Shown: positions 17,248 through 27,026 of the stretch, in pieces | Layout of the letters: each line of letters begins with the position of its first letter | How positions within the stretch are numbered: position 1 is the first letter of the stretch | NCBI GenBank assembly: GCA_024709505.1 | Contig: JANJWP010000005.1 | Span: forward strand, 56,354 to 120,353 | Origin: Candidatus Altimarinota bacterium | GTDB taxonomy: Bacteria; Patescibacteriota; Gracilibacteria; BD1-5; UBA2023 | Direction: 5' to 3' | Length of the DNA: 64,000 bases | The notes under the pieces: generated by a model | Database searches by the model: none | What the model saw: the letters and a program-made list of their open reading frames with translations, nothing else | What the model was told of the DNA's origin: nothing | Program-made: the position numbers and the translations under genes

Positions 17248-20200
17248 TTATCTCGCCAATACCTCGAGCGCGACGTCCGTTTTTGATTTTCCTCGGCGGG
17301 CATCGGTCGATTCGATCGTCAGCACGTAATTTCCCGGAGCGAAATCCTTCCCTTCGTTCACGGCGACGACGAAGTCGTTCCCTCCTCAGAGAATCTTCCA
17401 AAGTTTTCCGTCCAAAAGAAGGTTGTTCGCCACGATTTCGTGCGCGTCGGCCACGCCAAAACGCAGGTTGAAAAACTGATCGGCATAGATTTTCACCGAT
17501 CCGTTTTGCGGATTCGTCACGGTAATGACGGGGTCGTCGTTGCTCCCTTTCGCGAAGCGAACGGTCGTCTGGGTCCGGCCGGTATATCCGTATTTATCCA
17601 CCGCGACAATGGAAAGGGTATGTTCGCCCAAGAACGATTCGTCGAAATCAAATACCGCGCTTCGGTAGGTTCCGGAGGTTTTTTCCCCCTCTATGGCCAC
17701 CTCCTTGAAGAGTTCGCCGTTCCGTTCGAATTTGAGTTTCACGACGGGAAATTCCGATTCGTAGGAAACTTCGATGGCGTTCGGACCGAGAGGCCGAACG
17801 TCAACGGCGTCGAGATTCGTCGAAATCGAAATTCTCGAAAGTCCGGAACCGGGACGTTCGCACACCTTGTCCTGATAGTCGGTAATGATGTTCCCCTTCG
17901 CTTCGGAGAAATAGGCTGAACCGGCTTCGGATCTTACCCACGAACGAATCGAAGCGAGCCAATCGGCCTGATAGGAATCGATAATGGGATTTACGTTGAC
18001 CAAGTATCCGCGCTTAATCGAATCCGGCGGAGTCGAACTCGTGACTTTGCCGTTACAAAGCGCGTCAACTTCGATTTCTTCCATCGAATTTTCATAGGCC
18101 GTCGGCTTGACCGCGAAGATCGAATTGACCCGGAAATGCTCGGGCGTTTTTTCGCTCGCGAGCTTTCCGGAAATCGACGAAATGGTCGCCGAATACACGC
18201 TGTCGGGTTTCGCGAAAGATTCCTTCGGAAGATTTCGATGGGCAAATTCCATGTACCCCTTCCAAATCGGGGCGGCGCAATTGAGTCCGTCGCACGTTCC
18301 CTTCGTTTCGGTTCCATCAACGTTCCCCGCCCAAACGACGGTCGTGATTTGCGGAGTGTACCCGGCCGTCCATAGGTCGCGTGGCAGAATTTTTTTCTCC
18401 TTCCCGACACTCACGTCCTTGTTGGAAGTTCCGGTTTTTGCGGCAACCGGCCGGTCTTTGAGGGTAAGGACGTTGTTCCAAAAATCGCTCGGACGACTTT
18501 TGGCATCCGATAAAATGACGGAAAGAAGATAGGAGGCAGCATCCGAAAAAACGTACTTTCCATTGGATTCGACGTAGCGGTCGATGACGTTTCCTTTTCG
18601 GTCTTCAATCCGGAGAATCGGCACGATTTCCTTTTTCCAACCCCCGCCCGCAAACACGCTGTAAGCCGAAGCGAGTTCCAGGGGTTTGAGTTCTCCGGTC
18701 CCTATCGAAAGCGGCGCTCCATAATCGGCGCCTTCGCGAAGCGAGAGGACCCCGAGACTCCGAGCGAATTTCACGATTTCCGACTCACCCCCCGCAACGT
18801 AGAACATCTTGATGGCGGGAATGTTGCGCGAATAGTCGAGCGCCGTTCGAACACTCATTTTTCCCAGGAATTTCCGATCGTAGTTATCGGGTTCCCATTT
18901 TCCGAATTTCGTTTCCACGTCGTAGACGGGGGTGTCGGGCGAAACCGCTTCCTTCGACATGGCAAGGGCGTAAACGATGGGCTTGAAGCTCGATCCGGGT
19001 TGGCGCTTCGCGGTAACCATGTTCACGTTTCCTCCGTTCTTCTCGTCAAAATAGTCCGGTCCCCCGACCATCGAGAGAATCTGTCCGGTCTTATTGTCGA
19101 TGGCGACGAGAGCGGCGGAACTGGCACCGTATTTTTCCTTGTTTACGGCCACCTGCTGTTTGACGAGCTCTTCGGCCTTGTCCTGCAAGGTCGGATCGAT
19201 GGTGGTATAGATCTTCAATCCGCCCTGCGATTCGAAATCCTTTCCGAATTTTTGTTCGAGATAGTCCTTTACGAAAAACACGAAGTGGGGGTATTTGATG
19301 TTTTCGCTGTATTTCCGGAATTGGAAGTGAATGCCTCAAACGATGACCTCCTTGTATTCTTCGGCCGTGATTTTTCCATCTTCCAAGAGTCGTCCGGCGA
19401 CGAAATCCTTGCGTCCGGTATTGTATTCGAGGAAGCGTTTCGTCTCGGCACCGCTTCCGGATATGCCGCTTCCGGAGAGCGTCGCGCCCGAAGCGGACGA
19501 TATCCGGAAACTGTTCAGGAGCGCGAGGAAATCCTTGTATTGGATGTTGGCGCAACCGTCCGAATCGATGCGGTACGGGTTTTTCAGGTCGCCTTGGGAA
19601 AGGCCGCACACTTCCGCGTCTTCGGGCGATTTCCGGGTTATTTCCAGATTTTGGACGACACTCTTGAAGGCTTCCACGAGGAAAGCGTATTCGACAAGCT
19701 TCTCCGGAGTGTCGAGAAGTACCTTTTCGTTTTCGTCCGATTCCGGATATACGTAAAGGTATCCCATCAGACGGTCCCGGTGCGAATAGGGCGAATAGTA
19801 GGTCGGCCCCTTCGGGAGCGACGCGAGAATCGTCGAACCGAGGATTCCCACGTCTTTAATGCTCTTTCCGAAGTAGGTCTTCGAAGCTTCTTCGACTCCG
19901 AAGGCGTTGTTTCCGAACGAAATCTTATTGAGGTAGAGTTCGAGAATTTTTTCCTTGGAATATTTCGCGTTCATCAAATACGAAAGGTACGCCTCTTTGA
20001 TTTTGCGTTCCATCGAACGTTCGTCGTTCAAAAACGTAATCTTGATGAGTTGCTGCGAAATGGTAGACGTTCCTTGGATGCGTTCGGTTTTTCCAAAGGC
20101 GAAATTCAACACCGACCGAACGAGCCCCTTCAAATCGATGCCCGGATTTTCAAAAAACGTTTTGTCCTCGGCGGCGATGATCGCTTCCTTCATTCGGTCG

Positions 20201-20529
20201 GAGATTTCGGAATATCCGACGTAAGTGCGCTTTTCTTCGCGGTAAAGCTTGTAGAGTTCGCCGCCGTTCCGGTCGTAGATGACGGTGCTTTCGGGCAGTA
20301 CGTCCTTTTCGATGGAATCGATAGAAGGAAGTCCGTGCAAAAAGACGAAGTAGGTCGCGATGACCGAAAGGAACGCGAACGAAGCGAGCGTTATCGCGAG
20401 ATACAGCGTGACGAAATGTGCCGGGCGTTTTTTGGAAAAAAAGGCCGGCAGGCGTGAACGGAGCGATTTTCGGACCGGACGAACGGAAAACGGTTTCCGA
20501 GAGTTTCCGTTACGGTGATGGAGGTTCAT
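17248..20529 (-). CDS. class A penicillin-binding protein (PBP1A type) with long C-terminal extension
   Basis: 1093 residues. Cytoplasmic basic N-terminus, membrane helix (~40-62), glycosyltransferase domain (EDKTFFENPGIDLKG, TSTISQQLIKITFL), then a transpeptidase with SxxK in RQPGSSFKP, SRN in DYSRNIPAI, and KTGTSNKD. After ~800 residues come several beta-sandwich segments (EVSYESEFPVVKLKF, GEHTLSIVAVDKYGYTG) that most PBP1A lack. UGA 19336 and 17386 are Gly; the first would split glycosyltransferase from transpeptidase. It polymerises and crosslinks peptidoglycan. Followed 14 nt upstream by the LCP gene on the same strand, so one envelope operon. Confidence 0.94.
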
Positions 20530-20543
20530 CGTTCTTCGGGGGA

Positions 20544-22007
20544 TTAACGGAAGAAAAGGGAATGGTCGGGACCGAGGATGATTTCTATTTTCGGTCCCGG
20601 GGTTTTGGAATATTTAGTCTCGGGCACGGCTTCTGGATCGGAAAAAACGAAAAGCGAGAGGGCGGCAAGCGTTGGGGAATCAGGACCGATTCCGGTTTTG
20701 GCGGCTTCATCCCAAGGATGGAGGACCGCCGTTTTGGCATAAGGATCCTTCGTGGAAGAAACGGAGTCTTTTTCGGGTACGTTGAAGCCGTAGCGCTTGA
20801 GGAAGAGCGCCGCGGAATTGGCAATTCCCGACTGCCTTGTGGAATTCACGACGTTGATTTCAATTTTTTCCAAAAACATTTCCGGATAATTGAAAACGAG
20901 GTTGGCAAAACGGTTGACGCTCCGGTATTCGCTGATTTTTCCAGGAGTCGCCCCGTCGGGCAGAAGTACGCTCGCACCGCCGAAAAGATCTCGGGCGGGG
21001 GTATAGAGAAATCCTCCGCGGTCACAGAGGGAAAGCGATTGGAAACACGAATCGTTCAAGTTGAACGAAAGGATGTTTTCCGAGGGGAGCTCCTTGGCAA
21101 AAAGGGCGAGCGCGGCCATTTCTTTCAAACTCAGGTCGGTTTGGACGTTGTTTGACACCGCGGCGTACAGCGCTTGGATTTTTGCCGGATTGGAAAGGGT
21201 TCCGAGCGAAAGGAGTTTGTCCTTAAGCGCCCGAACGAGAAGCTGTTGGCGGATGGACCGGTCAAAATCCGAAGTGGAATGCCTTGAACGGGCGTACATG
21301 AGGGCGGTTTTTCCGTTGAACGTCTGCTGCCCCTTTTTTACCCGGAACGTCATATAACCCCAGTTGTCATCGGGATATTGCGTATCCACGAGATCTTCGG
21401 GGACGTCCACTTCAAGTCCGCCCAACACGTCAACGAAGCTGACGAACGCGTTGAAATCAACGTTCAGGGTTTTGTCGATGCGTTCGCCCGTAATTTCGGA
21501 AACCTTGCCCGCAAGGGTCAATATGGCCGTTTCATGGTTTTTTTTGGAGGCCGCATAGGCTCTCCGGTAGGTTTCGTTGATCTTTCCCCTTCCTCCGGTC
21601 GGATATTCGACGTACAAGTCACGGGGAATGGAAAGCATGGAAACCGTCTTCGACTTCGCATTGAGGCTCGCGAGAATGATCGTATCGGTCAAATCCCCTC
21701 CCTCATGGGAAGCACCCCCCATTCCGGTGAGAAGAATGTTGTATTTTCCCGAAGGAAGCCCTCCCGAAGTTTCGTCGGGCCGAAATACCGAAGGAAGGAG
21801 CGAAAAAGACGGCAACGGAATCGAAAGTTTCACGTTGGCAATCTGCGCGAAGGCGGCGCTTCCGATGCCGAGCACCGCGAGCACCGCGATTCCTCAAAGG
21901 AGATAGGCGGAAAACGTGTTTCGCACGCGGATGGTTTCGTAAGCGTCGCGAACGGAAACGAAACGCCCGCTTTGGACGCCTGAAATCTTGGTTTTTTTAA
22001 AAGACAC
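20544..22007 (-). CDS. LytR-CpsA-Psr (LCP) family glycopolymer transferase
   Basis: 487 residues. Membrane helix GGIAVLAVLGIGSAAFAQ (~35-52), LCP domain (~85-300) with GDLTDTIILAS, SIPRDLYVEYP, GKINETYR and DRSIRQQLLVRALKDK, which carry the Asp/Arg residues that bind pyrophosphate-lipid; then a LytR_C-like domain (~350-430, IEINVVNSTRQSGIA). LCP proteins attach polymers to peptidoglycan, fitting the neighbouring PBP. GTG 22007 is chosen because it places a basic cytoplasmic tail before the helix; UGA 21894 is Gly in the helix. Stop UAA. Confidence 0.9.
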
Positions 22008-22128
22008 GGTGGATGGTTCGTGGAAGATGGGGGATAAACCCCGAAAACAGGCTCCGGCACACCTTATATATGCCGGACATGCGCATGATTATAAAAACGG
22101 GAGGCAAAATCGCAAGGTTCGGGTCGGA

Positions 22129-22172
22129 GTTTTTCACATTTGGAAACTCAACGTTTGGAAAATGTGTAAAAC
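22129..22172. promoter_or_regulatory. inverted repeat upstream of rsmH, possible operator
   Basis: GTTTTTCACATTT (22129-22141) and AAATGTGTAAAAC (22160-22172) match as an inverted repeat at 12 of 13; two direct TTTGGAAA copies (22139-22146, 22154-22161) overlap the gap. Lies 70 nt before the rsmH promoter in an otherwise gene-free, A+T-rich interval (22008-22315). Confidence 0.45.
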
Positions 22173-22241
22173 TTTTAAAATCCCAACAATTACTATCATC
22201 TATTTGTCAATGGAATCCGAAACAACCGTTTCTCCTTTTAG

Positions 22242-22269
22242 TTGACAACAAAACGGAAAAGCGTAACTT
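22242..22269 (+). promoter_or_regulatory. promoter of rsmH
   Basis: Perfect TTGACA (22242-22247), 16 nt, TAACTT (22264-22269). Confidence 0.6.
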
Positions 22270-22315
22270 CCACCGTGACAAAAACGAAAACCAAGTTCTT
22301 TACGCGTTTCTGACA

Positions 22316-23293
22316 GTGACTACGGAAATACGTACATCCGAATTCGAACATGTACCCGTACTCTTCGATGAAGCCGTTTCTTCCCTAGGGTTAGAGAAGA
22401 ACCGGCCGATTACCGTAATAGACGCAACGCTCGGACTCGGGGGCCACGCCTCCGAAATCGTGAAACGCCTCCCCGAAAAAAGCACGTTCGTCGGCTTCGA
22501 CCGAGACCGTACCAATTTGGAACAGGCGAAAAACCGGGTGCTTTGCGAAAACGAAACGGCAATCCGATCGAAGGGCCTCCGGCTCGAGTTTGTGGAATCC
22601 GATTTCCGAAAGCTGAAAGAAAAACTCTCCGATTTGGGAATTTCCCGTATCGATTCGATCCTTTACGACCTCGGGGTATCAAGCGCTCACTACGACGACG
22701 GCGAACGGGGGTTTTCCTTCCGATTCGACGGTCCGCTCGACATGCGCTTCAACCGGACGGACGACTCCCCCACCGCCGCGGATTTCCTCGCGCGGGCAAG
22801 CGAGCCGGAAATTCTTCGCGTCCTGCGCGATTACGGCGAAGAGCCCAAGGCATTCTTCATCGCGAAAGCGGTGGTCGAAACGCGCAAGGCCTATTCGCTT
22901 AAGACGACCGGGGACTTCCTGAAACTCATCGAAGAAGCCAGCTTCGATCCCAAGTCGAAGACCCGGGCGTTCCAGGCCATCCGCATCGCCGTAAACGACG
23001 AATTCGGCTCCATCGAAGATTCGCTCCGCCAGGCGGTCGAACTTCTCCGTCCCGAAGGCAGGCTGTCGGTCATCACGTTCCATTCCCTCGAAGACCGCCT
23101 CGTCAAAACGGTGTTCAAAGAGTTCGAACGCGACGTTCCCGACGAGCTCACCGGCATGCCCATCGTCAAAGCGCTCCTCAAAAAGGCCCATAAGAAACCC
23201 ATCGAACCAAATCCGGAAGAAGTGAAGAACAATCCCCGATCCCGCAGCGCGAAGCTCCGGGTTTGCGAAAAAATACGTACGACCTCCGACTAA
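22316..23293 (+). CDS. rsmH: 16S rRNA (cytosine1402-N4)-methyltransferase
   Basis: 325 residues: HVPVLFDEAVSSL opening, SAM loop DATLGLGGHASEI, FDRDRTNLEQAK, LYDLGVSSAHYD, GFSFRFDGPLDMRFN, FQAIRIAVNDEF and VITFHSLEDRLVK, all RsmH signatures. GTG 22316 is the start since it precedes HVPVLF by ~11 residues as usual; codons further up lie before the promoter. No UGA. rsmH followed by a small FtsL-like gene is the typical start of the cell-division cluster, although mraZ and later dcw genes are absent here. Confidence 0.95.
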   Translation: MTTEIRTSEFEHVPVLFDEAVSSLGLEKNRPITVIDATLGLGGHASEIVKRLPEKSTFVGFDRDRTNLEQAKNRVLCENETAIRSKGLRLEFVESDFRKLKEKLSDLGISRIDSILYDLGVSSAHYDDGERGFSFRFDGPLDMRFNRTDDSPTAADFLARASEPEILRVLRDYGEEPKAFFIAKAVVETRKAYSLKTTGDFLKLIEEASFDPKSKTRAFQAIRIAVNDEFGSIEDSLRQAVELLRPEGRLSVITFHSLEDRLVKTVFKEFERDVPDELTGMPIVKALLKKAHKKPIEPNPEEVKNNPRSRSAKLRVCEKIRTTSD

Positions 23294-23309
23294 CCCCATT
23301 CCGCAAGGT

Positions 23310-23675
23310 ATGAACGCGAACGTCCTCGTCATGAAAAAAGGCAACTTCCCGTTTTTCTCGTCCCGAAAGACGAGTCGGGAAAACTTCCGTCTTTCGTTCA
23401 CCGAAACCTACGTTCTCGCTCTCGGCCTCATCGGAATCCTCGGAATCTATTACGTATTCATGCTCAACGTCAACGCGACCAAGGGCTACAACGTCCGGAA
23501 TCTCGAAATTGAACGTAAGAATCTCGTTTTCGAACAGAATCTCCTCAACATCAAGATTGCCGAAGCCGAATCGCTCTCTTCCATTTCCGAAAATCCTTCC
23601 ATCGGAAAAATGGAGCTCATCGATACGCCGCGTTACCTCGTCATGAAGGATTCGCTCCTTACGCTCAAGAAGTAA
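23310..23675 (+). CDS. FtsL-like small division protein (by position)
   Basis: 121 residues: basic N-terminus, single membrane helix (TYVLALGLIGILGIYYVFML, ~33-52), then a short coiled coil (NLEIERKNLVFEQNLLNIKI). Size, topology and place directly after rsmH match FtsL/DivIC proteins, which have little sequence conservation. It would act at the septum with FtsB/FtsQ. ATG 23310 or 23331. No UGA. Role inferred, not shown by a diagnostic motif. Confidence 0.65.
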   Translation: MNANVLVMKKGNFPFFSSRKTSRENFRLSFTETYVLALGLIGILGIYYVFMLNVNATKGYNVRNLEIERKNLVFEQNLLNIKIAEAESLSSISENPSIGKMELIDTPRYLVMKDSLLTLKK

Positions 23676-23685
23676 TTCCGGAACG

Positions 23686-23754
23686 AGCGGACGAACGAAA
23701 CGCTCCCGTCTCAGTCGGTTCCGAAAATCGACGGAATCGATTCGTTCGTCCGCT
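23686..23754 (+). other. long inverted repeat before recR
   Basis: AGCGGACGAACGA (23686-23698) and TCGTTCGTCCGCT (23742-23754) form a perfect 13-bp stem with a 43-nt loop, 20 nt before the recR start. No T-run, so not a simple terminator. Confidence 0.5.
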
Positions 23755-23774
23755 GCCGAAACTCCTCAAGACCG

Positions 23775-24365
23775 ATGCCCGAATCGCTCCAAAAGCTCGT
23801 CGAGCTCATCTCGTATCTTCCATGAATCGGAGAAAAGACCGCGACCAAACTCGCGTTCTTTTTATTGAAGGCCAACCCTTCGTTCATTCGCGACCTCTCC
23901 GACCGCATATCGCGGGTGCAGTCGGACATCCGGGAATGTCCGGTCTGTTTTTCCCTTACCGACCGTTCCGACCGCCCCTGCGCGATTTGCGAAGACCATT
24001 CGCGCGACGGGCGCTCGCTCTGCGTCGTGGAGGATTATCTTGATCTCGTCTCCATCGAACGCCTTGGAATTTACAAGGGACGCTACCACGTTTTGGGCGG
24101 TTCCGTTTCGCCCATGCATGGACGCATGCCCTCCGACTTGCACATGAAAGAACTTTTCGAGCGCGTAGAAAAAGACGGTTTCGAAGAACTCATTCTCGCG
24201 ACCAATCCGAATATCGAAGGAGAGGCTACGTCGCTCTACATTAAAGAAAACGTAAAGACGCCGAGCATTCGCATCACTCGACTCTCCCGAGGGCTTCCGA
24301 ACGCCGGATTTATCGAATATGCCGACGACCTCACGCTCATCAACGCGTTCCGCGGCAGAGGATAA
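23775..24365 (+). CDS. recR: recombination mediator RecR
   Basis: 196 residues: helix-hairpin-helix YLPGIGEKTATKLAFFLL (~14-31), four-Cys zinc finger CPVCFSLTDRSDRPCAIC (~57-74), Toprim domain LCVVEDYLDLVSIE and HVLGGSVSPMHGRMPSDL, C-terminal Walker-like ITRLSRGLPNAGFIEYADD. It loads RecA in gap repair with RecO. UGA 23823 is the invariant first Gly of the GIG hairpin. ATG 23775 is the only start that keeps the hairpin. Confidence 0.95.
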
Positions 24366-24543
24366 GGGATTCGGGATTCCGAAAAACCGCTCTCTATCGG
24401 CCTTCGAAAATTTTTGGAGGATGGCGAGCCGGAGCTCAGACCGTCGATTTCACGAAGGGCTGAGACGGGATGAACTCCGGCTCCCCATGCCGAAACCTTT
24501 CGATCGGCCTCAAAGGTCGCGGATTTCCGGAATTCCGAATCCC
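24366..24543. repeat. element C: palindromic intergenic element
   Basis: Ends are 16-bp inverted repeats with one mismatch: 24366-24381 (GGGATTCGG...) and 24528-24543 (...CCGAATCCC). Inside, GAGCCGGAG (24426-24434) pairs with CTCCGGCTC (24475-24483) and CTCAG with CTGAG (24435-24464), with CACGAAGGGC in the loop. Fills the whole recR-ung gap; shares the GGGATTC/GAATCCC ends and CACGAAGGGC with element D (35571). No coding frame seen. Confidence 0.55.
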
Positions 24544-24557
24544 ATAACTCCCATACC

Positions 24558-25220
24558 ATGGCCGTAAAAATCGATCCCTCCTGGCACAAGGCGCTCGCGG
24601 CGGAATTCGAATCGTCCTATTTCGAAGAACTTTCCGCTTTCGTTAAAAGCGAGTATGTTTCAGGCGAATGTTTTCCGGCTCCAAAAAATATTTTTCGAGC
24701 CTTCGACCTCACTCCTTTTGAAAAAACGAAGGTCGTCATTCTCGGACAAGACCCCTACCATACCCCTGGTGCGGCCATGGGACTCTCATTCTCCGTTCCT
24801 GACGGATCGAAAGCGCAGCCGAGCCTGCAGAACATTTTTAAAGAATTGAAGTCGGACCTTGGAATCGAACGCACAAAAACTGACCTTACCGATTGGGCAG
24901 AGCAAGGCGTATTGCTTTTAAACAGCGTTCTGACCGTACGGAACGGCCAACCCGCATCCCATCGGAACAAAGGCTGGGAAGCGTTTACCGACGCCGCCAT
25001 AAAAGCCCTTTCCACTGGTCGCGAACACCTCGTCTTCATCCTGTGGGGAAATTTCGCGATAGGAAAACTTCCGCTCATCGATGCTTCGAAACACGTTGTC
25101 ATCAAGTCCCCGCACCCAAGCCCGTTCTCGGCCCATTCGGGATTCTTTGGATCGAAACCGTTCTCCAAAACGAATGCCGCGCTCGAAAAATGGCACGAAG
25201 TTCCGGTGCGTTGGGCATAA
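24558..25220 (+). CDS. ung: uracil-DNA glycosylase, family 1
   Basis: 220 residues: catalytic water-activating loop VVILGQDPYHTPGAA (Asp), LLLNSVLTVRNGQPASH (uracil-specific Asn region), VFILWGNFAIGK, and minor-groove loop SPHPSPFSAHSGFFGSKPFS. Removes uracil from DNA to start base-excision repair. Length standard. ATG 24558 follows element C. No UGA. Ends in a terminator shared with rplA. Confidence 0.96.
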   Translation: MAVKIDPSWHKALAAEFESSYFEELSAFVKSEYVSGECFPAPKNIFRAFDLTPFEKTKVVILGQDPYHTPGAAMGLSFSVPDGSKAQPSLQNIFKELKSDLGIERTKTDLTDWAEQGVLLLNSVLTVRNGQPASHRNKGWEAFTDAAIKALSTGREHLVFILWGNFAIGKLPLIDASKHVVIKSPHPSPFSAHSGFFGSKPFSKTNAALEKWHEVPVRWA

Positions 25221-25247
25221 AAAATCCCCCGATTCGGGGGATTTTTT
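25219..25247. terminator. bidirectional terminator
   Basis: AAAAAATCCCCCG-ATT-CGGGGGATTTTTT between convergent ung and rplA. Confidence 0.9.
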
Positions 25248-25263
25248 AGAGCGGGAACGGCGG

Positions 25264-25947
25264 CTATGCTTCAATGCGGATTCCCGGACCCATCGCGTTG
25301 CAAACGTAAACGGTGTTGACATAGTTTCCCCCCTTCACGCCGGCCGGCTTGACGTCTTTAATGGTCTTAATGAAGAACTCGAGGTTTTCTTTGAGCTTGG
25401 CGGGACCGAAAGAAAGCTTTCCGATGACGGAGTGAACGTTTCCCTGCTTGTCGTTCTTGAATTCGAACTTACCGGCCATGAGTTCCTTAACGATGGCTAC
25501 GAGGTCTTCTCCGACGGTTCCGGCCTTCGGATTCGGCATGAGCCCCTTCGGACCAAGAACCTTCGCGACCTTACCCATCTTCTTCATCATTCCGGGAGTA
25601 GCCACGGCGACGGAGAAGTCGATCTTTCCCTGGAGGACTTGGTCGATAAGGTCATCACCTCCGGCGACTGCGGCACCAAGGGCAAGGAGTTCCTTTTCGT
25701 TCCCTACGTCGGTAAAGGCACCGATTTTCGGAGCCTTACCCGTTCCGTTCGGAAGGGTAACGGTGGAGCGAACCATCTGATCGGCGTACTTCGGATCGAT
25801 GGCGAGATTGAAGTGGATTTCCACCGTCGGATCGAATTTGACGGTGTTGGTGCGTTCAAGAAGCTCGACGGCTTCTTCAACGGTATAAACGCGGCCGGCT
25901 TCGATAAGGGCGGCGGCCTGCCGGTACTTCTTGCCGTATTTTTTCAT
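25264..25947 (-). CDS. rplA: 50S ribosomal protein L1
   Basis: 227 residues: MKKYGKKYRQAAALIEAGR, KFDPTVEIHFNLAIDPKYAD, LPNGTGKAPKIGAF, VLGPKGLMPNPKAGTV and the end NAMGPGIRIEA. L1 forms the mobile stalk at the ribosomal E site. ATG 25947 is the family start; the open frame further up is leader. rplK is not adjacent, so L1 is separated from its usual partner. No UGA. Stop UAG. Confidence 0.96.
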   Translation of the reverse strand: MKKYGKKYRQAAALIEAGRVYTVEEAVELLERTNTVKFDPTVEIHFNLAIDPKYADQMVRSTVTLPNGTGKAPKIGAFTDVGNEKELLALGAAVAGGDDLIDQVLQGKIDFSVAVATPGMMKKMGKVAKVLGPKGLMPNPKAGTVGEDLVAIVKELMAGKFEFKNDKQGNVHSVIGKLSFGPAKLKENLEFFIKTIKDVKPAGVKGGNYVNTVYVCNAMGPGIRIEA

Positions 25948-26009
25948 AAGAAATGAAAGTAACGTGGTAATAGCGCCCTTTTTCGGGGCTCCCATGTTTG
26001 GGTGCGCGA

Positions 26010-26037
26010 AGTATATGGGAAAAGCTTTTTCGGGCAA
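26010..26037 (-). promoter_or_regulatory. promoter of rplA
   Basis: Minus strand TTGCCC (26037-26032), 16 nt, TATACT (26015-26010); leaves a ~60-nt leader, where an L1-binding site would be expected. Confidence 0.6.
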
Positions 26038-26060
26038 ATCGAAATGGCGATTTTCCAACG

Positions 26061-27026
26061 TTAGGGATTGTGTCCGGCGTTTCCGGAAAGTTCACGCATC
26101 ATGTTCCGGGTTTTCGCCGAAGTATCGGCGGAGATTCCAAGAAACGACTTGCGAAAAGATTCCTTTGTCCGAAGGCTTTCCAAAGCCATTTTGGCGTCTT
26201 TGGAAGAAATCCCCCCCGATTCCACGAGTCATCGGATGGCGTTTTCGTCAATTCCGGAGGAGACCGGAAAAACGGTTCATTCGATTCCTTCCTTGGAACG
26301 GATTTTGAGCGGACGGTCGAATTTGGGATCTTGGGCCTGTTTCGAATATGCCGAAGCGAGCGTCTTGGCGTGCTTCCGGTAGTCGGCATCCGAAACGCCC
26401 CCGAGCCGTTTCAATTCTAAAAATTCGGCAATCGTCACCGCTCCGGAGCCAACGTATTCCGAAATGGCCGCGGATGAGAACGGAAAGTGCTTCCTATCAC
26501 CCATTTTAGCAGTCCGAAGCCGGCGGAGAAAGTCCATTCGGTTCTCGAAGAACCGGACTTCGTTCCAAAGTTCGAACGCTTCGGTTCCGAAGGATTCGAG
26601 GCGTTCCTCCGTTCCGTCCGAATTGAGGCGGAACCACGCATTTTTTCCGTTTTCCTTTTTTTCGGAAATTCCGGCCATGCGCATCGACGAAACCGCGATG
26701 AACCGGGATTCGTCGGATTCGGCATCAAAGGCGATGAGTCCCGATATCGAAGCGATCATTTCGCCCTTTTCGTCAAAATACGCGTCCGGAACGTCTCCGC
26801 GAACCGAAAACGCATAGGCTTCGCGGTACGGAAGTCCCGATATCGCCGGATGGGAAAGCCGGATGGGAGAAACGTTCAGCGATTCCGGAAGCGTGGAAAT
26901 TCCGGAGTTTTCGCGAAGCGTTTTTGCGATCCGTCTCCGAACTTCCTTTGGAACGGATTCCGGATTTCCGGGCAAATCGGGCAAGAGAACGTCTTTAGGC
27001 ATGGAAAAAAGGATTATCTCGCTCAT
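26061..27026 (-). CDS. hypothetical protein, last gene of the 31-26 kb operon
   Basis: 321 residues, soluble, no recognised domain. Contains AISGLPYREAYAFSVRGDVPDAYF and EYVGSGAVTIAEFLELK-like helices; a C-terminal segment of helices (NAIRGLVESGGISSKDAKMA). Two UGA=Gly codons (26277, 26229) extend it by 72 residues over the standard reading. ATG 27026 overlaps the end of the giant gene by 13 nt (ATGAGCGAGATAA), so translation is coupled and the products probably act together. Function unknown. Confidence 0.65.

Noticed and set aside
23865..24365. YADD motif as a reverse transcriptase for the putative DGR
   Set aside because: The motif is the C-terminal IEYADDL of RecR; no RT domains surround it.
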